A stretch of 64,000 nt of DNA from Siphonodentalium dalli (lineage: Eukaryota; Mollusca; Scaphopoda; Gadilida; Siphonodentaliidae). This document shows, piece by piece, positions 45,968 to 58,590 of the stretch. The first letter of the stretch is position 1; the number at the start of each line of letters is the position of its first letter. Under the pieces are notes generated by a model. That model made no database searches and was not told the origin of the DNA. It was given only the letters and a program-made list of their open reading frames with translations. The stretch is from NCBI GenBank assembly GCA_032622095.1, contig CP136063.1:16037814-16101813 (forward strand). The letters run 5' to 3'. The position numbers were made by a program, and so were the translations under genes.

Positions 45968-46226
45968 GTAGTTTCAGTAAAAGATGGGAACGTGGTACAT
46001 AGTTAGGTGTTACAAATTTAGAAATTAGGAACGTAAGCACAGGCCGCGAGATTTCTAAAGGGTTAATTTAAAAATTTTGAGTTACATACATGAGTAAGTA
46101 GTTGTAGAATGTAAGTATAGATGTAGGTCTGTAGTAAAAATACAAAATATCACTGGAATCGTCGTAGGTTATGTACCTGGTGATGGAGTGTTTAAGCAAC
46201 AGACCACTTTTTAAAATGATTTAGTA

Positions 46227-46331
46227 ATTTGAGTAACCTGACGGTGCAAATGAGACTCCACACTGGTAATCGTCCACATTCGTGTCATGTTTGCCGGAAA
46301 TCATTCCTCAACTTGAATCTGTCTGGTTAGA
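46227..46331 (+). pseudogene. C2H2 zinc-finger relic
   Basis: The frame reads NLSNLTVQMRLHTG then NRPHSCHVCRKSFLNLNLSG and a stop. That is the helix and linker of one finger (first His replaced by Gln) plus the CxxC half of the next. It shows a decayed zinc-finger gene here, distinct in sequence from the copies at 9675 and 56557. Neither end is preserved. Confidence 0.6.
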
Positions 46332-46744
46332 AATAACATATATTTATATATTGAAAGTGCAATTAATAACAAGGAAAATATAAATCATGCGGTGATTATA
46401 CTGATAATCAATTGACAAAGGAATCGAAAAATTTCGTCCACATTCGAAATAGAAGAACCAGAATATTGTACAGAGAATTCGTAATCAGTACTCGACTTGT
46501 TTTTCACCAATAAATTAAACTTGGTCAAATGAAATGCAGTTCTCGATGCTTTCTCTGCTGGACAGGCCCAGTTGCCTTGCCCAATGGTGATTAACTTAAT
46601 TTTTAAAACCTGGCCCGTTGATTAAAAGAATGATTTGGAATTACGATATTGCAAATTATGAAGCTATAAATAATGATTGAACCTCTTGGAACGATAACAA
46701 AACTAATTACGGCTGGTATAAATGGACGATGTTTTAGAATTTAA
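46332..46744. other. no gene seen
   Basis: Nothing recognised. Confidence 0.35.
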
Positions 46745-48870
46745 GGAACATGTATAACCAAGTGAAATCCAGAGTAGAAATTGGAAGCAATGTATCTGGA
46801 GCATATAGGAATTGCTCTGGTGTTTTACAAGGCGAGATTATATCATCTTTTCTTTTTTTTCACTATACCTGAACGATCTCGAGAACTTCCTCACCGCGAA
46901 TGCATTCCCAACTCTCAAATTGATAAAAATGATATTTTCGATCAGATTGGAATATATTTAAAAATAACAGTCTTACAATATGCCGATGATACAGTAGTTT
47001 TCGCTGAATCGGCGAAAGATATGCGGATTGCAATAAAACAATTTTCAGAATATTGCTCCTTCTGGAAACTAAATGTAAACGTGACAAAAACCAAAATGAT
47101 ATTTGGATGTGACAAGTCACCAAGACCACGAATATTACTTAACAAAGAACCTTTACAAGTCGTATCACAATTTAAATATCTAGGTATAGAATTTACAAGA
47201 AATTGTTGTTACGGCAAAGCGATAAATGGTTTTATATCGAAAGCTAATCGATCAATGTTTGGTCTCTTACACAAAGCAAGAACATTTGACATATCAGTCG
47301 ATATACAGATCGCATTATTTTCTAGAACTGTAAAGCCCAGTTTACTATATGGTTGCGAAGTTTGGGGATATCAATATATTAAAAGAATAGAGCAAGTACA
47401 AGTGAAATTCCTCAAGTATGTCCTTGGACTAAAGCCGAGTACTCCAACTGTCATGGTGTATGGGGAAACAGGCGTATATCTACTGAGTGCCGACATCAAA
47501 AGCAGAATGCTAAATTACTGGACCAAGCTAATCACATCAGATGATGATGCTGTTTATTACGCATTTCGTCGCATTTGACATAACAGGCGATTCAATTTCA
47601 AACAGTGTACATATTACATAATATAAATGTGAGGTGACATAATATACATACACAATATAGGTTGGAGTTATTAGTGTACTACATGTACATGGTATATTGA
47701 TTGAGGGTATAGCTATCTTATAATGTGATAATGTTATCTTATAATTATTGGGGTGTATAATGTATGTGGGGAGATTCCCTGTACATATGTTGTATGAGGG
47801 TGGGCATTTGTTGTTGTTTTTGTTGTTGTTTTTCATTGAGCTTCAGGAGTGGATCATTAGTGTTTGGGCCTTTTTGAGATATATTGATAGGTTTACTATG
47901 ATCTTTCTGTTATTTGTTTCGAAGAGGTCGTGTAATTTAATTGTGTTCGGTCGGTTGCGATAGTAGGCTTTCAAATATTTAGTTCTGACGTACACAAAAT
48001 AAATACAATTTTATATAAGCATATGTCATTGGAGTATACACACGGACTAGACACTCATCCTTGGATTACATATATTAGGGACTTGTGTCGCGAAGCCGAG
48101 GTATCACACATATGGCATAACCAGCTGATAGATGAAGTTAGTATGCAGTGTGCTAAGGTCACTATTCGAAAGAACCGTGAGAGTAAATTTGTAAGCGAAT
48201 GGCGAAGTGATATATCAACCATGGAAAAGTGTAGAACATATCGAATCATTAAGCACGATTTTGGGATTGAAAAATATCTTTCAGTGCTAAATTATAGAAA
48301 TATTAGATTATTGTCAAAATTTAGGTGCACTAATAATTATCTTCCCATAGAAACTGGGTCTTGGTCTAAGTCTAAGAAACCTATTGAAGAGCTAGTCTGC
48401 ACATACTGCACTCGCTGTTGAATAGGGGACGAATACCATTTGATCATGGAATGCACCAGAGTTAGCTCATTGAGAAACAGAATTCTACCCCACCATCTTA
48501 CTGAGCAAATAAACGTTTATAAATTCTGTTCAATTCTAAACACAACCGATATTGTGCATATGAACAAGTTGTGTGGGTTTTTAAGATACACCCAACATGT
48601 TGCACAGTTCACTCCTTGTTGAGGGTATACCTCACAGGAATGGACTTTGCAACCATTGGCATATTATATTATTCGGATCACCGCAGAACCACATTACCTT
48701 ACCATCTCTCGACATACATGTGACGACGGTAAATATTCACGATGACTTTATTAAATTTCAATCTTATATTTACTATCTTATTTGTTTACACCATAGTGCT
48801 ATTTATCATATATTGATTTGTTCGTATATTACATGTGTAATTAGAACAAAATAAAGAATCTCGAATCTGT
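46745..48870 (+). mobile_element. second non-LTR retrotransposon, 5'-truncated
   Basis: Reverse-transcriptase and C-terminal sequence on the plus strand, ending with AATAAA at 48850-48855. The 5' part is absent. A 450-bp stretch (47575-48020) without coding similarity, rich in GTTGTTGTTTTTGTT, interrupts it. It is unlike the LINE at 29420: its C-terminal HxxC zinc motif and YADD box point to another clade. Confidence 0.78.
46748..48620 (+). pseudogene. broken reverse transcriptase ORF of the second LINE
   Basis: It starts within the RT domain: SGVLQGEIISS near 46815 (a degenerate QGE box), frameshifted to YLNDLENFL. From 46970 the main frame runs LQYADDTVVFAES (catalytic YADD near 46979), WKLNVNVTKTKMI, FKYLGIEF, KPSLLYGCEVWG and TPTVMVYGETG to 47578. 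After the interruption, 48023-48421 carries SKFRCTNNYLPIETG and CTYCTRC. An in-frame stop precedes IGDEYHLIMECTRVSSLRN, the rest of a C-terminal CCHC-type zinc motif. At least two frameshifts or stops plus an insertion mean the copy is dead. Confidence 0.78.
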
Positions 48871-49153
48871 GGAAAACCAGTTATACAATTAGATGAGACA
48901 ATATGGAATTAGTATGTTGTTTCAGTGCTGGTGCAATTCTCCGCTAACTTGTTTACATTGTGGTGCCTAAGTGAGGGAGACATGAGTTTCTAAGCGATTA
49001 AACGTGAACATGTGTATGCTTAATATTGCCATTCCAATCACAACCTACATATCCCCATATATATTGTCCTATATTTACTGTATCATGACTATATCGAGAC
49101 TGTGTGAAGTGACAATTGACAGCTCATGAGATTGCGTACATTATTGGCTTAAA
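48871..49153. other. spacer
   Basis: Nothing recognised. Confidence 0.35.
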
Positions 49154-49330
49154 TGTACTCAATCCGATCAGGCTGTCCCCATATCATCACGATATAATAA
49201 CACCAACATTTCGTCAAATTACACTTTAGTTATCTGAATCGATTTATTGCAACGAAATAATGCTTACAACGTCAATTATAGTATCAAATTTCCCAAAACT
49301 TGTTATTTATATATAATCACATGACACATT
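49154..49330. mobile_element. TTAAATGTACTCAATC element fragment
   Basis: TTAAATGTACTCAATCCGAT, AACACCAACATTTCGTC and AATAATGCTTACAACGTCAA match one arm of the 6027-6972 foldback in order. Diverged and one-sided. Confidence 0.55.
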
Positions 49331-50011
49331 GTTCAAGGGTGATGATATTGGCTGCTAGCGGCCATCTTGGGTTTCAAATTTTGATCAATTACCATTAGGC
49401 CCGATCGTTGTGTAAAAACAACTAATAAATTAAAAGCCCGAAACATAATCATAACTCATGTGAAAAATTGTCGGGCGGAATCAAAATGCTAACTTGACCC
49501 GTATCCTAGACCAGTAAATGTCCAGACCAAATTCCAGTCAATTCTTTTTGAACCCACCAAGGCCCTCATATGGATACGAAAATGTGAGGAAATCCCAACG
49601 AAAAGGGGGTCATGACTATATATAGTGGAGATTAGCCGGCGGTCCTCGAATACCGTCCCGACCTGCACTCTGTGTTAGTATACCCGAATACTAAATTACA
49701 TGATATCCAGTTGATATTATCTAAAGTTATCATCCATAAACCAAAAGCGACTGGATGGACGGATAGACCGTAAGGCGGTCGGACAGATCAGTAATATAAT
49801 GAGTACATTTTACTAGAAAACTGAGGTATAAACCTATCATTCCATATTGATTGTATTAAATTTAAACATATACATATACATGTTGCACGGGGAGTTGGAG
49901 TTCCCAATAATATGTATCACATATATTAGCATTGAAACAATACACACCCATGTAAATGCATGCGTGTTTAGGGTGGGATCGAGTTCTAGATAATAATATT
50001 AACAATCATGC
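49331..50011. other. no gene seen
   Basis: GGCTGCTAGCGGCCATCTTGG at 49350 is an inverted piece of the 161-bp satellite. No gene. Confidence 0.4.
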
Positions 50012-50618
50012 TTAAAGATGGATTATCTCTTTAAATAACAAATTTTAAATAGTTGCGTGGGTATAAAATAATAGATATGAACTGAAGACCCCTCTCCGGA
50101 AAAGCTTCTATCAATTAATATTGATTTTATTTCGAATATTAAATCGGTAACCACTATTGTTCGTTTGCCGAATAAACACACCTTTTAAGACCAGAAAATA
50201 TTCGAAATAAAATTAATATTAATCGATAGAAGCATTTCCGGACAGGAGTCTTCGATTCAAATCTAATATTTTATACCTCGGTAACTATATAATACATGTT
50301 TACAAAGAGATAATCCACCTTTAATTATACTCATTATCCTTTATAACTATGGAACAAAACAATACAAACAATCAATCTGGGACATTTGACTTACGGTGCG
50401 TAGCCATAGGAACAGCCCAGTGCTCTATATCGCAATATGGTATCATCCAAATGGTCTGTTCTAAAAAAGAGACATAAACGGTCCCAATTCAATATTCGAA
50501 ATAAAATCAATATTAATTGGCAGAAGCTATTCCGGACAGGGGTCTTCAGTTCATATTTATTATTTTATACCCACGAACTATTTGAAAATTGTTATTTAAA
50601 GAGATAATCCATCTTTAA
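50012..50618. mobile_element. TTAA-flanked element C, rearranged copy with three ends
   Basis: Begins TTAAAGATGGATTATCTC and ends GAGATAATCCATCTTTAA. It contains three copies of the roughly 140-bp end: one forward (50012-50155) and two inverted (about 50190-50325 and 50490-50618). The interior GGAACAAAACAATACAAAC…TGGTCTGTTCTAAA lies between the last two. TTAA at both outer edges suggests a TTAA-targeting superfamily. No transposase. Confidence 0.72.
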
Positions 50619-50748
50619 CACACACTTTGCTTGTAAACCGCCGAATAAACGCTTTTGGGTTGAATGTGTTTGATTATGGATATAATTATCAGACAACAAA
50701 CTGCGTGTTGAAATCCGCACACAATCGTGGCAAGGTTATTTTGTTTAT
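50619..50748. other. spacer
   Basis: Nothing recognised. Confidence 0.35.
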
Positions 50749-53700
50749 CGGTCATTAGTGTGGTCGTCAGAGGGTTCGACCCGGAAGAAATTGGTATAGA
50801 AGCGGTTTTGGTGTCATTCGACGCGGGAGAATCTCGTGTATAACATATCCAAAATCCGCTAAAATCCGCTTTGGGCAAAATTCAGGATCCAACATGGCGT
50901 CCAATATGGCTGCCGTTAGTCAAAAGATACTCTGACTGAGATTAATTCGATAACAGTGAGAACAAATGTTGTCATATGTATACAAATGTATACATTTTTG
51001 CAAAGGTAAAATGTTGTGCCACCTGTTTATGGCAAAAATGGAACCCATCGTCCCAGATGGCCGCCAAAATGGCGGCCTAAACCAGAACATTTGAAGTTTT
51101 TGCCTAATATCTTAAAGATCAATTCCTGTTGTTTGATAATGGTTCAGACTGGCGACATTGATTAGTCATATTCATGTTAATTCATCATTGGAGCAATGAA
51201 AGATACCATAAATGGGGTCCCAGACTCATCTACACCCTCAAAAATTCGATTTTACAGAACGCGGTATAAAATTCCACAAAACTCTCCATTGTGATTACAG
51301 TCATATATCAACAAGAAATGGACAGAACTGTACAATGTAAGTTGGGCATACCAATATCTATAAATACTCCAATTCAATGAAACCCAAATTGGCGCTTTGT
51401 CTCAAAATGGCGGTCAAAATATGGAAAATGGCGGATATTGATCACAGTGTCATTCAATCCATTATAAGTAGTGGTTGATGAATACAATTGACTACATAAA
51501 TACGAATGTATACCTCTTTATGATGCCATTATGCTAGCTCTATGTAAAAACTTAAAAATCAGTACCAAAAATGGCTGCCAAAATGGCCACCCGATGTGAA
51601 AAATACTATTTTCTATCACTTCTGTTTATCACTTGTTGCTCTCTGAACTGGGAAACAATGGGTATATTCTTTCAATGATCGTGTCAACTGATCATTACAG
51701 CAATGAATTTCTAATAGATTAGATCATAGTTTACTCTGGTCCTTCACTAATAAGTTATAACGAATGTGGTATGAAATTTAACCAAAATCGACTTTGGGGT
51801 TCTGGTCACATTTGATATTTAGGGATGAACAGATCTTGTCTACAAAATAATTGATCAAATAGACCAAATAGACAAAAAGAAACAATAAATTTTATCTAAT
51901 ATGGTTCCAAAACGAAAATGGTAGACTCTGCCCAGCTTATCACATAATGGAAGTTGTGAGTGGTGGATGCAGTTGATAGTTGGCTCATATACATGTATGT
52001 GGCTCATATACATCAAAACTATTTATTTTCAATCTTTTGGTGGCTTCCCGCGGGTTGACAAAATCTCGAGAAAATCGTGAGAAAAAATCCAATCCGATGG
52101 GCCAAACTGTCCTTGCATTGGATGACAAATATTCGCACAAACCAGTGAAGCAAATGTCGTATCTCCAGCGATCTTTACAATTATTCGTGCTATGAGGTCG
52201 TATGTCCAACCGCAGCCAATCGGACGCTTCAGGTTGTCCACGTGACTTCTGTTTTGTGTTTGTGAATTCTAAAATGTGTGCTATATGGCAGTATCTCCAT
52301 GTTAGTCACGTGATCATTTGGTGATTTAAATTTTGTGATTGTTCCACACATTTCTGTATGATGATGCACATGGGTGAATTTTCATAGTGTAGAATAGGCA
52401 CTTTTTAGTTCATAGACACATGCGATTGCCACCATATTTAGCTTAATCTGCATTTATTAGCACAACTTCATTATAGCACGGAAACGAATCGTCGCTGGCA
52501 TGTCATATCTCCAAACAAGCTATTGCTTTTTAAAAGAAAACGAGGGAATAAACAGAAAACAATATGTGGTTCAATGAACAGCTAATGTCAGTTTTCATTG
52601 GGATAAATACAACAATACGTCATGCTTTGTCAACATTAGGAGAAATGTTGTCTAAAAACTTCAACCTTCATTTTCTCTGAAAGTTGAAAATGTGGGTTAC
52701 ATTATAGCACTGATGCGACGAAATATTAACTATTCGGGCTCGGCCATCATTTTCAAGTTTCAAGCTGGAACTAAATGTAGCCCATGGATTCCCCATTCGA
52801 CATGTAAGAAAAGTAGTTTTACTCTGATCTCTTCCCAGATATCAACTCTCCGGTAAATGGTGATCTCTTATGTTCTAGAAAATACGTGTGCCAAATACAT
52901 ATATGTATGAAGAAACTATCCCCATACATTGTTTACACATCGACTCCGTAAGTATGTGGAGGTTTTCTTGGACAAGCGGGATTTTCAAACCTCGAAACCG
53001 TCCGTACAAACAATAAAAGTTAATAGGAAATGACGTTGGATGTAGGTCTAGAGTACGTCGTCCGCATGAAATAGTTTTCGTGTCATTAATTTGCACATAT
53101 TTCGTGCTCTGATGAGCATGGATGAACGCCTTATGTGGCAGTTTGATTGTCTAACATCCGGAAAATAACATGTTCATTGTTCACATTTCTTAGACAAACA
53201 TGTTGTTAATCACCATGTTCATGTGGCATTTCTATCCAATGACAACCTTGAAATGCCAGTTAATCAAGCTAAATGGTTGATACCTTTACGCCTACGGGTC
53301 AGATCCAGCCGTGACGCACATTGTGTCTATATATCATTGATGAAATTCACTAAATGTGTAGAAGATATAGGTGCGTCTATATATGTACTAGAATGTTTCT
53401 ATCCACATGTATATACCCACAATCGCATGACACGGAATTGTCACATAAAGTGTGAAGGGTATACAATGTACGTGCGAATTTTCATTTTTCCTCTTGATAT
53501 TGAAGAAAATAATTTTACTTTGAAACTCCCCAGCTCCGATAACCAACTTGCCCACCAATTAAATAAACCCCAGATTATTCGCTTTTCCCTCCTGTCCTTT
53601 TCACTTTCGCCAGCACTGGAAAACCTATTATAGCCTGATGCTTCCGGACTACCACCGATGCCCATAGATTTGATGTTCCGAATAGTCGTTATAAGTAGAA

Positions 53701-54965
53701 ATGTTGACACTGTGTTTTCAAATAATCCAGATTCGTAGCAATTTAATTTCTTTTTAATTAATTTCCAGATAGTCCCTCGTAATAAGTGGACATCGTGTTG
53801 GATCCTGCAGTAGATACTTCTTAGTTGGAACATTTCGGGCTGAACTGATTGTGGTAGTAGATTATTGGCAACATGTTTAATAGGTCTGTCATCGTTAGCT
53901 CACAACCGAAGTGTTGTTTCGGCTTTCCTCTGAGCAGAACTTAAATTTCGACAATTTTCGGTGGCCATTTTGGTAGCCATCTTAGCATTTTGAATCGTGA
54001 TTGGCTACTCATACCCACAAAAAACATTGATTTCAATCAATGATGTGTATTGGTGCCGAATTGGCGTTTTGTCGAATGGGTTTTCGTGAATAACTACATA
54101 TTTGCCATTTTCATTATTATTGGCGACCATGTTGGACGCCATCTTGAATTCTGTATTTTCCCCAAAGCGGATTTTAGCGGATTTTGGATATGTTATACAC
54201 GAGATTCTCCCGCGTCGAATGACAACAAAACCGTTTCTTTACCAATTTCTTCTGGGTCTAACCCTCTGACGACCATTCTAAATATCTGCCATTTTCCATA
54301 TTTTGACCTCCATTTTGGCAGCCATTTTAAGACAAAGCGCCAATTTGGGTTTCATTGAATTGGAGTAATTATAGATAATGGTATGCCCAACTTACATTGT
54401 ACAGTTCTGTCCATTTCTTGTTGATATATGACTGGAATCCCAATGGCGATTTTTGTGGAATTTTATACCGCGTTCTGTAAAATCAAATTTTTGAGGGTGT
54501 ATATGAGACTGGGACCCCATTTATGGTATGTTTCATTGCTTCGATGATGAATTAACATGAATATGACTAATCAATGTCGCCAGTCTGAACCATTATCAAA
54601 CAACAGGAATTGATCTTTAAGATATTAGGCAAAAATTTCAAATTTTCGAGTTTAGGCCACCATTTTGGCAGCCATCTGGGGCGAGGGGTTCCATTTTTTC
54701 TATAGATATGTGGCATAATACTTTACCTTCGCAAAAATGTATACATTTGTATTAATATGGCAACATTTGTTCTCATTATGTCGAATTAATCTCAGTCAGA
54801 ATCTCTTTTGGATCCTGGATTTTGCCCAAAGCGGATTTTAGCGGATTTTGGATATGTTGTAGCAGAGATTCTCCCGCGTTGAATGACACCGAGATCGCTT
54901 GTATACCAATTTCTTCTGGGTTGACCCCTTTTTTTGCGTACCACGACCACACTACATCGGAGGTA
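50749..54965. mobile_element. 4.2-kb element with about 700-bp inverted repeats
   Basis: The left arm (about 50749-51470) and right arm (about 54280-54965) match inverted over their length: GTGTGGTCGT, AGAAATTGGTATA, ACGCGGGAGAATCTC, AAAATCCGCTTTGGGCAAAA, TACAGAACGCGGTATAAAAT and AAATTGGCGCTTTGTCT. A third partial copy of the outer 170 bp sits at 54110-54280 in the same orientation as the right arm. The arms are full of AAAATGG(C/A)(G/C)GCC words. The 2.8-kb interior has no recognisable transposase. Exact ends and target duplication are not resolved. Confidence 0.7.
51471..54109. other. interior of the 4.2-kb element; no gene recognised
   Basis: Contains frames of 70-136 codons, the longest at 53223-53633 on the plus strand and 53441-53833 on the minus strand. 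They overlap each other and show no known motif, so I do not call them genes. More AAAATGGC(T/C)GCC words occur at 51585 and 53955. Confidence 0.4.
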
Positions 54966-54994
54966 GCGTTGTTTATATGGGGATTGTAGCCCAA
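54776..54994 (-). other. small conserved frame in the inverted repeat
   Basis: The frame includes NPEEIGIQAISVSFNAGES and QNPLKSALGKIQDP. The same reading (…DPEEIG…SFDAGES…NPLKSALGKIQ) is kept in the left arm (50780-50880) and, inverted, in the third copy (54130-54250), though both of those have a stop after ESRV. Agreement of three copies could mean a captured coding exon or simple recency. Function unknown. Confidence 0.35.
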
Positions 54995-55144
54995 ATAATA
55001 TACCTATTATTGCAACATGGCACTTTAAGAACTAAGAACCGTTTGCATACAATATTATATGGAGAAAGACCCAGGACAGTACTATAAGTGTATAATAGGG
55101 ACTTAAGCAATGGAACATATACATGTACTAATTAAACATTTGGT

Positions 55145-55147
<3 letters not shown>

Positions 55148-55187
<40 letters not shown>

Positions 55188-55195
55188 ACACACAC
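55148..55195. repeat. (TA)n(TG)n microsatellite
   Basis: TATATATATA for about 30 bp, then TGTGTGTG, then ACACACACA, which forms a small hairpin. Confidence 0.85.
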
Positions 55196-55497
55196 ATAAT
55201 GTAAAGCTCGCTACCATTGGGTTCCTGTATGTTTTATATACATATACTGTATGCACTACACAGTACATTTGACAGGCCTGATAACGTCCAATGTCAGTGA
55301 ACCAGACGGAATCACTCCAAGAGTACTAAAACAGTATGTGTCACCACTAGTACTAATCATACACCACATTGATTGAAATCTCACATTTGCCCAATGAATG
55401 GCCACGGGGAAATGTGTGTCCTATTTACAAAAAAATTCGATACAATTGATTATTCTAATTACAGACCCGCTTCATATCAAATCCAGTCGGATTTACC
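55196..55497. other. possible reverse-transcriptase scrap
   Basis: Around 55285-55340, the plus-strand text can read as NVSEPDGITPRVLKQ, like the conserved 'pDGI.p..LK' start of LINE reverse transcriptases. About 100 bp later, FRKWPRGNVCPIYKK-like and DYSNYRP-like text appears (55390-55470). A short, heavily decayed LINE fragment is likely. Confidence 0.5.
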
Positions 55498-55501
55498 CTG
55501 T

Positions 55502-55570
55502 GCCAATGCATTCTCTTATATATGCGAGTCGACCATAGGTCGCCTCGCATATATAAGAGAATGCATTGGC
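55502..55570. repeat. near-perfect 69-bp hairpin
   Basis: Arms GCCAATGCATTCTCTTATAT… (55502) and …ATATAAGAGAATGCATTGGC (to 55570) pair perfectly over 27 bp and nearly over 33 bp, with a 3-nt loop. It is an isolated copy of the hairpin repeat of 32225 and 33625. Confidence 0.72.
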
Positions 55571-55689
55571 CTAACAATTTTTTATCATTTTTTAAAAATG
55601 TTTCTTACAATTTTTAGGACATAAAATAAAAAAACATCCATTACCCTGCAGGGAGCCACACATATATAATAGAAGCATATAGAAGAGTG

Positions 55690-56556
<867 letters not shown>

Positions 56557-57360
56557 TCATATATCACACTCGTAAGGTTTATCTCCGCTGTGGATTATCT
56601 TATGTGTCACCGAGTCGCCTGACTGAGTAAATGATTTTTCACCTATATCACAACGGTAATGTTTATCTCCGGTGCGGATTCTGCTTTGCGTTCTGCTGGG
56701 AAGCGAAACGATCAATCTGCTATGTTTTCTCTTATGCATCACCAAGTTGCTCGATCGAGTAAATGATTTCACGCATATATCACACTCGTAAGGCTTATCT
56801 TTGGTGTGGATTATTTTATGCCTCGCCAAGCTGTTTGAACGATTAAATGATTTCCCGCATATATCACACTCGTAAGGCTTATCTCCGGTGTGGATTAGCT
56901 TATGCCTCGCCAAGCTGTTCGAATGATTAAATGATTTCCCGCATATACCACAACAGAAAGGCTTAACTTCGGCGTGGATGTTCTTATGTATCTCCAAGTT
57001 GCCAGAATTATTAAATGATTTCCCGCATATACCACAGTGATAAGGCTTAACTCCGGTGTGGATTATCTTATGTCTCGCCCAGTTGCTCGATCGATTGAAC
57101 GATTTTTCGCATATATCACAACGGTGTTTATCTCCGGTGTGGATTTTGCTATGTGTTCTTTTATGCATCACCAAGTTGCTCCATCGAGCGAACGGTTTTC
57201 CGCATATATCACAACCGTAAGGTTTATCTCCGGTGTGGATTATCTTATGTCTCGCCAAGCTGCCAGATTGAGTGAAATATTTCCCACATAAATCACAATG
57301 GTGTCGTCTATTCCCTGTTTGAGCGGTCTCGTGATCATTAAGGTTAGCATCTCCCATCAT
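56557..57360 (-). CDS. C2H2 zinc-finger protein, 267 aa, about seven good fingers
   Basis: The ATG at 57360 is followed by a leader ending HETAQTGNRR, the same start as the paralogue at 10085. Fingers run in order: CDLCGKYF (residue ~21), CDICGKPF (~49), CDICEKSF (~80), CGICGKSF (~108), CGICGKSF (~136), CDICGKSF (~164) and CDICVKSF (~192). An eighth reads CDIGEKSF, with the second Cys lost. The frame stops inside a ninth, where a Cys codon has become TGA. Linkers are mostly TGDKPY, the usual TGEKP type. Fingers 2-3 and 7-8 are joined by longer linkers, probably remnants of recombined fingers. There is no KRAB, BTB or other partner domain. Likely a nuclear DNA-binding protein. It may be a truncated but usable gene or an early pseudogene. 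Confidence 0.65.
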   Translation of the reverse strand: MMGDANLNDHETAQTGNRRHHCDLCGKYFTQSGSLARHKIIHTGDKPYGCDICGKPFARWSNLVMHKRTHSKIHTGDKHRCDICEKSFNRSSNWARHKIIHTGVKPYHCGICGKSFNNSGNLEIHKNIHAEVKPFCCGICGKSFNHSNSLARHKLIHTGDKPYECDICGKSFNRSNSLARHKIIHTKDKPYECDICVKSFTRSSNLVMHKRKHSRLIVSLPSRTQSRIRTGDKHYRCDIGEKSFTQSGDSVTHKIIHSGDKPYECDI

Positions 57361-57620
57361 GCGGAATTGTCCTATATCGGTATCAATTGTATACCGGTAT
57401 ATCGCGAAGCGGCAGCTGGAATTTGATCAAAGTATAACAAAAGTCCGTTAATACAGTGCAACTGTAAACTATGAAGTTCACGATAAGGAATGATAAAGTG
57501 CCGGTATCGATCGGTCGATTTTTAAGTTAAACAAAGGACGACGGAAATCCAGTATTCTGTTGAATTAACATGCATCGAATTATGTGGTTTTGTTTAGTAG
57601 CACCATTCGCAAAACGATAT
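57361..57620 (-). promoter_or_regulatory. duplicated 5' flank of the zinc-finger gene
   Basis: Collinear with 10086-10330 (CGCGAAGCGGCAGC, AAGTCCGTTAA, CGATCGGTCGATTTTTAAGT, TTATGTGGTTTTGTTTAG). It probably carries the promoter or 5' UTR of both copies. Conservation over 250 bp beyond the ATG is the evidence; no core promoter motif is evident. Confidence 0.5.
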
Positions 57621-57786
57621 GTGATTACACGACCTACAAGTTTACAAGATCGGACGGGTTAGTGTCATAAACTTAGCAGTAATTCTGTCGAATAACCTCT
57701 TGCTCGATTAGTCTACAATTTTGGACAATGGGCAGGAGACAACCTCTTCTACATATATAATAATAGCCTATGTGTGTTATTATATA
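57621..57786. other. spacer
   Basis: Nothing recognised. Confidence 0.35.
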
Positions 57787-58590
57787 GAGAATATCCGCAT
57801 AGTGTAGCTGAATAAGGAAATTATTATTGCGAGTATATGGGCATCTGTTTGGCTAGCCTCTAAGCTAGCCAAATAGATGCACATATGTCTATATACGAGC
57901 AAACATAAATTCTCTATTCAGCTACACTATGCGGATGTTCTGTTAATCCACCAAACAAATTTAAATTTATTTTATCAAAAAACATCGCAAAATTCACAGG
58001 TTCCTTATAGAGAAGTGATGACCTACTTAGATACTTTATCTGTATAGTAGAGGCTAATTAATTATGAAACAGTTTTGTATTCACGCGACTGCACCGCGAA
58101 ATAGTCCTCTTTATAATTTCTAAATTATGCCGGAAAAAATATCATAGCATGGTGTAATTTCTGATAAAATGTAAATGATTCGCGTAACGTTCAAACCTAA
58201 AACCGAATTATACAAGTATAGCAGTCATGTTGGCTACCAATATCACCAAGATCAGCAGTGTAAATGCACCAGTTCACGGAAAAATATGGTATACTTTTCC
58301 GTAACAACCTGCCAATTGCTTAATCAAGTTATAGACTTCACAAACTGAACATTGACACATTTTATTTAAGTGAATCGTGTGATCTTTTAGAAAGGTATCG
58401 CCATCGATTGCACGAAAATATGTTGTGGATGTTAACATTTCGGAGGACGCTTTCGCTAATGTTCAACGGGAACCAGCATGGTCCATTCTAATGATGCTCC
58501 ATAACGTTGTTACGATGCAGTGACGACATTCGCGAACTGCTGGAAGTTAACTGTCCCAGGTTATTGTATTCTTTCTTCATTTCAAATATA
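57787..58590 (+). repeat. tandem duplication unit 1 (about 804 bp) with long hairpin
   Basis: Starts with a hairpin (57787-57941; arms AGAATATCCGCATAGTG and CACTATGCGGATGTTCT, about 70 bp each, with GGCTAGC…GCTAGCC at the centre). Then come TTATGCCGGAAAAA, GTGTAATTTCTGATAAAAT, ATCGATTGCACGAAAATA and AACCAGCATGGTCC. No gene. Confidence 0.8.

Noticed and set aside
53223-53833. Overlapping 136- and 130-codon frames on opposite strands
   Set aside because: No recognisable domain, mutual overlap, inside a repeat-bounded element; not enough to call a gene.
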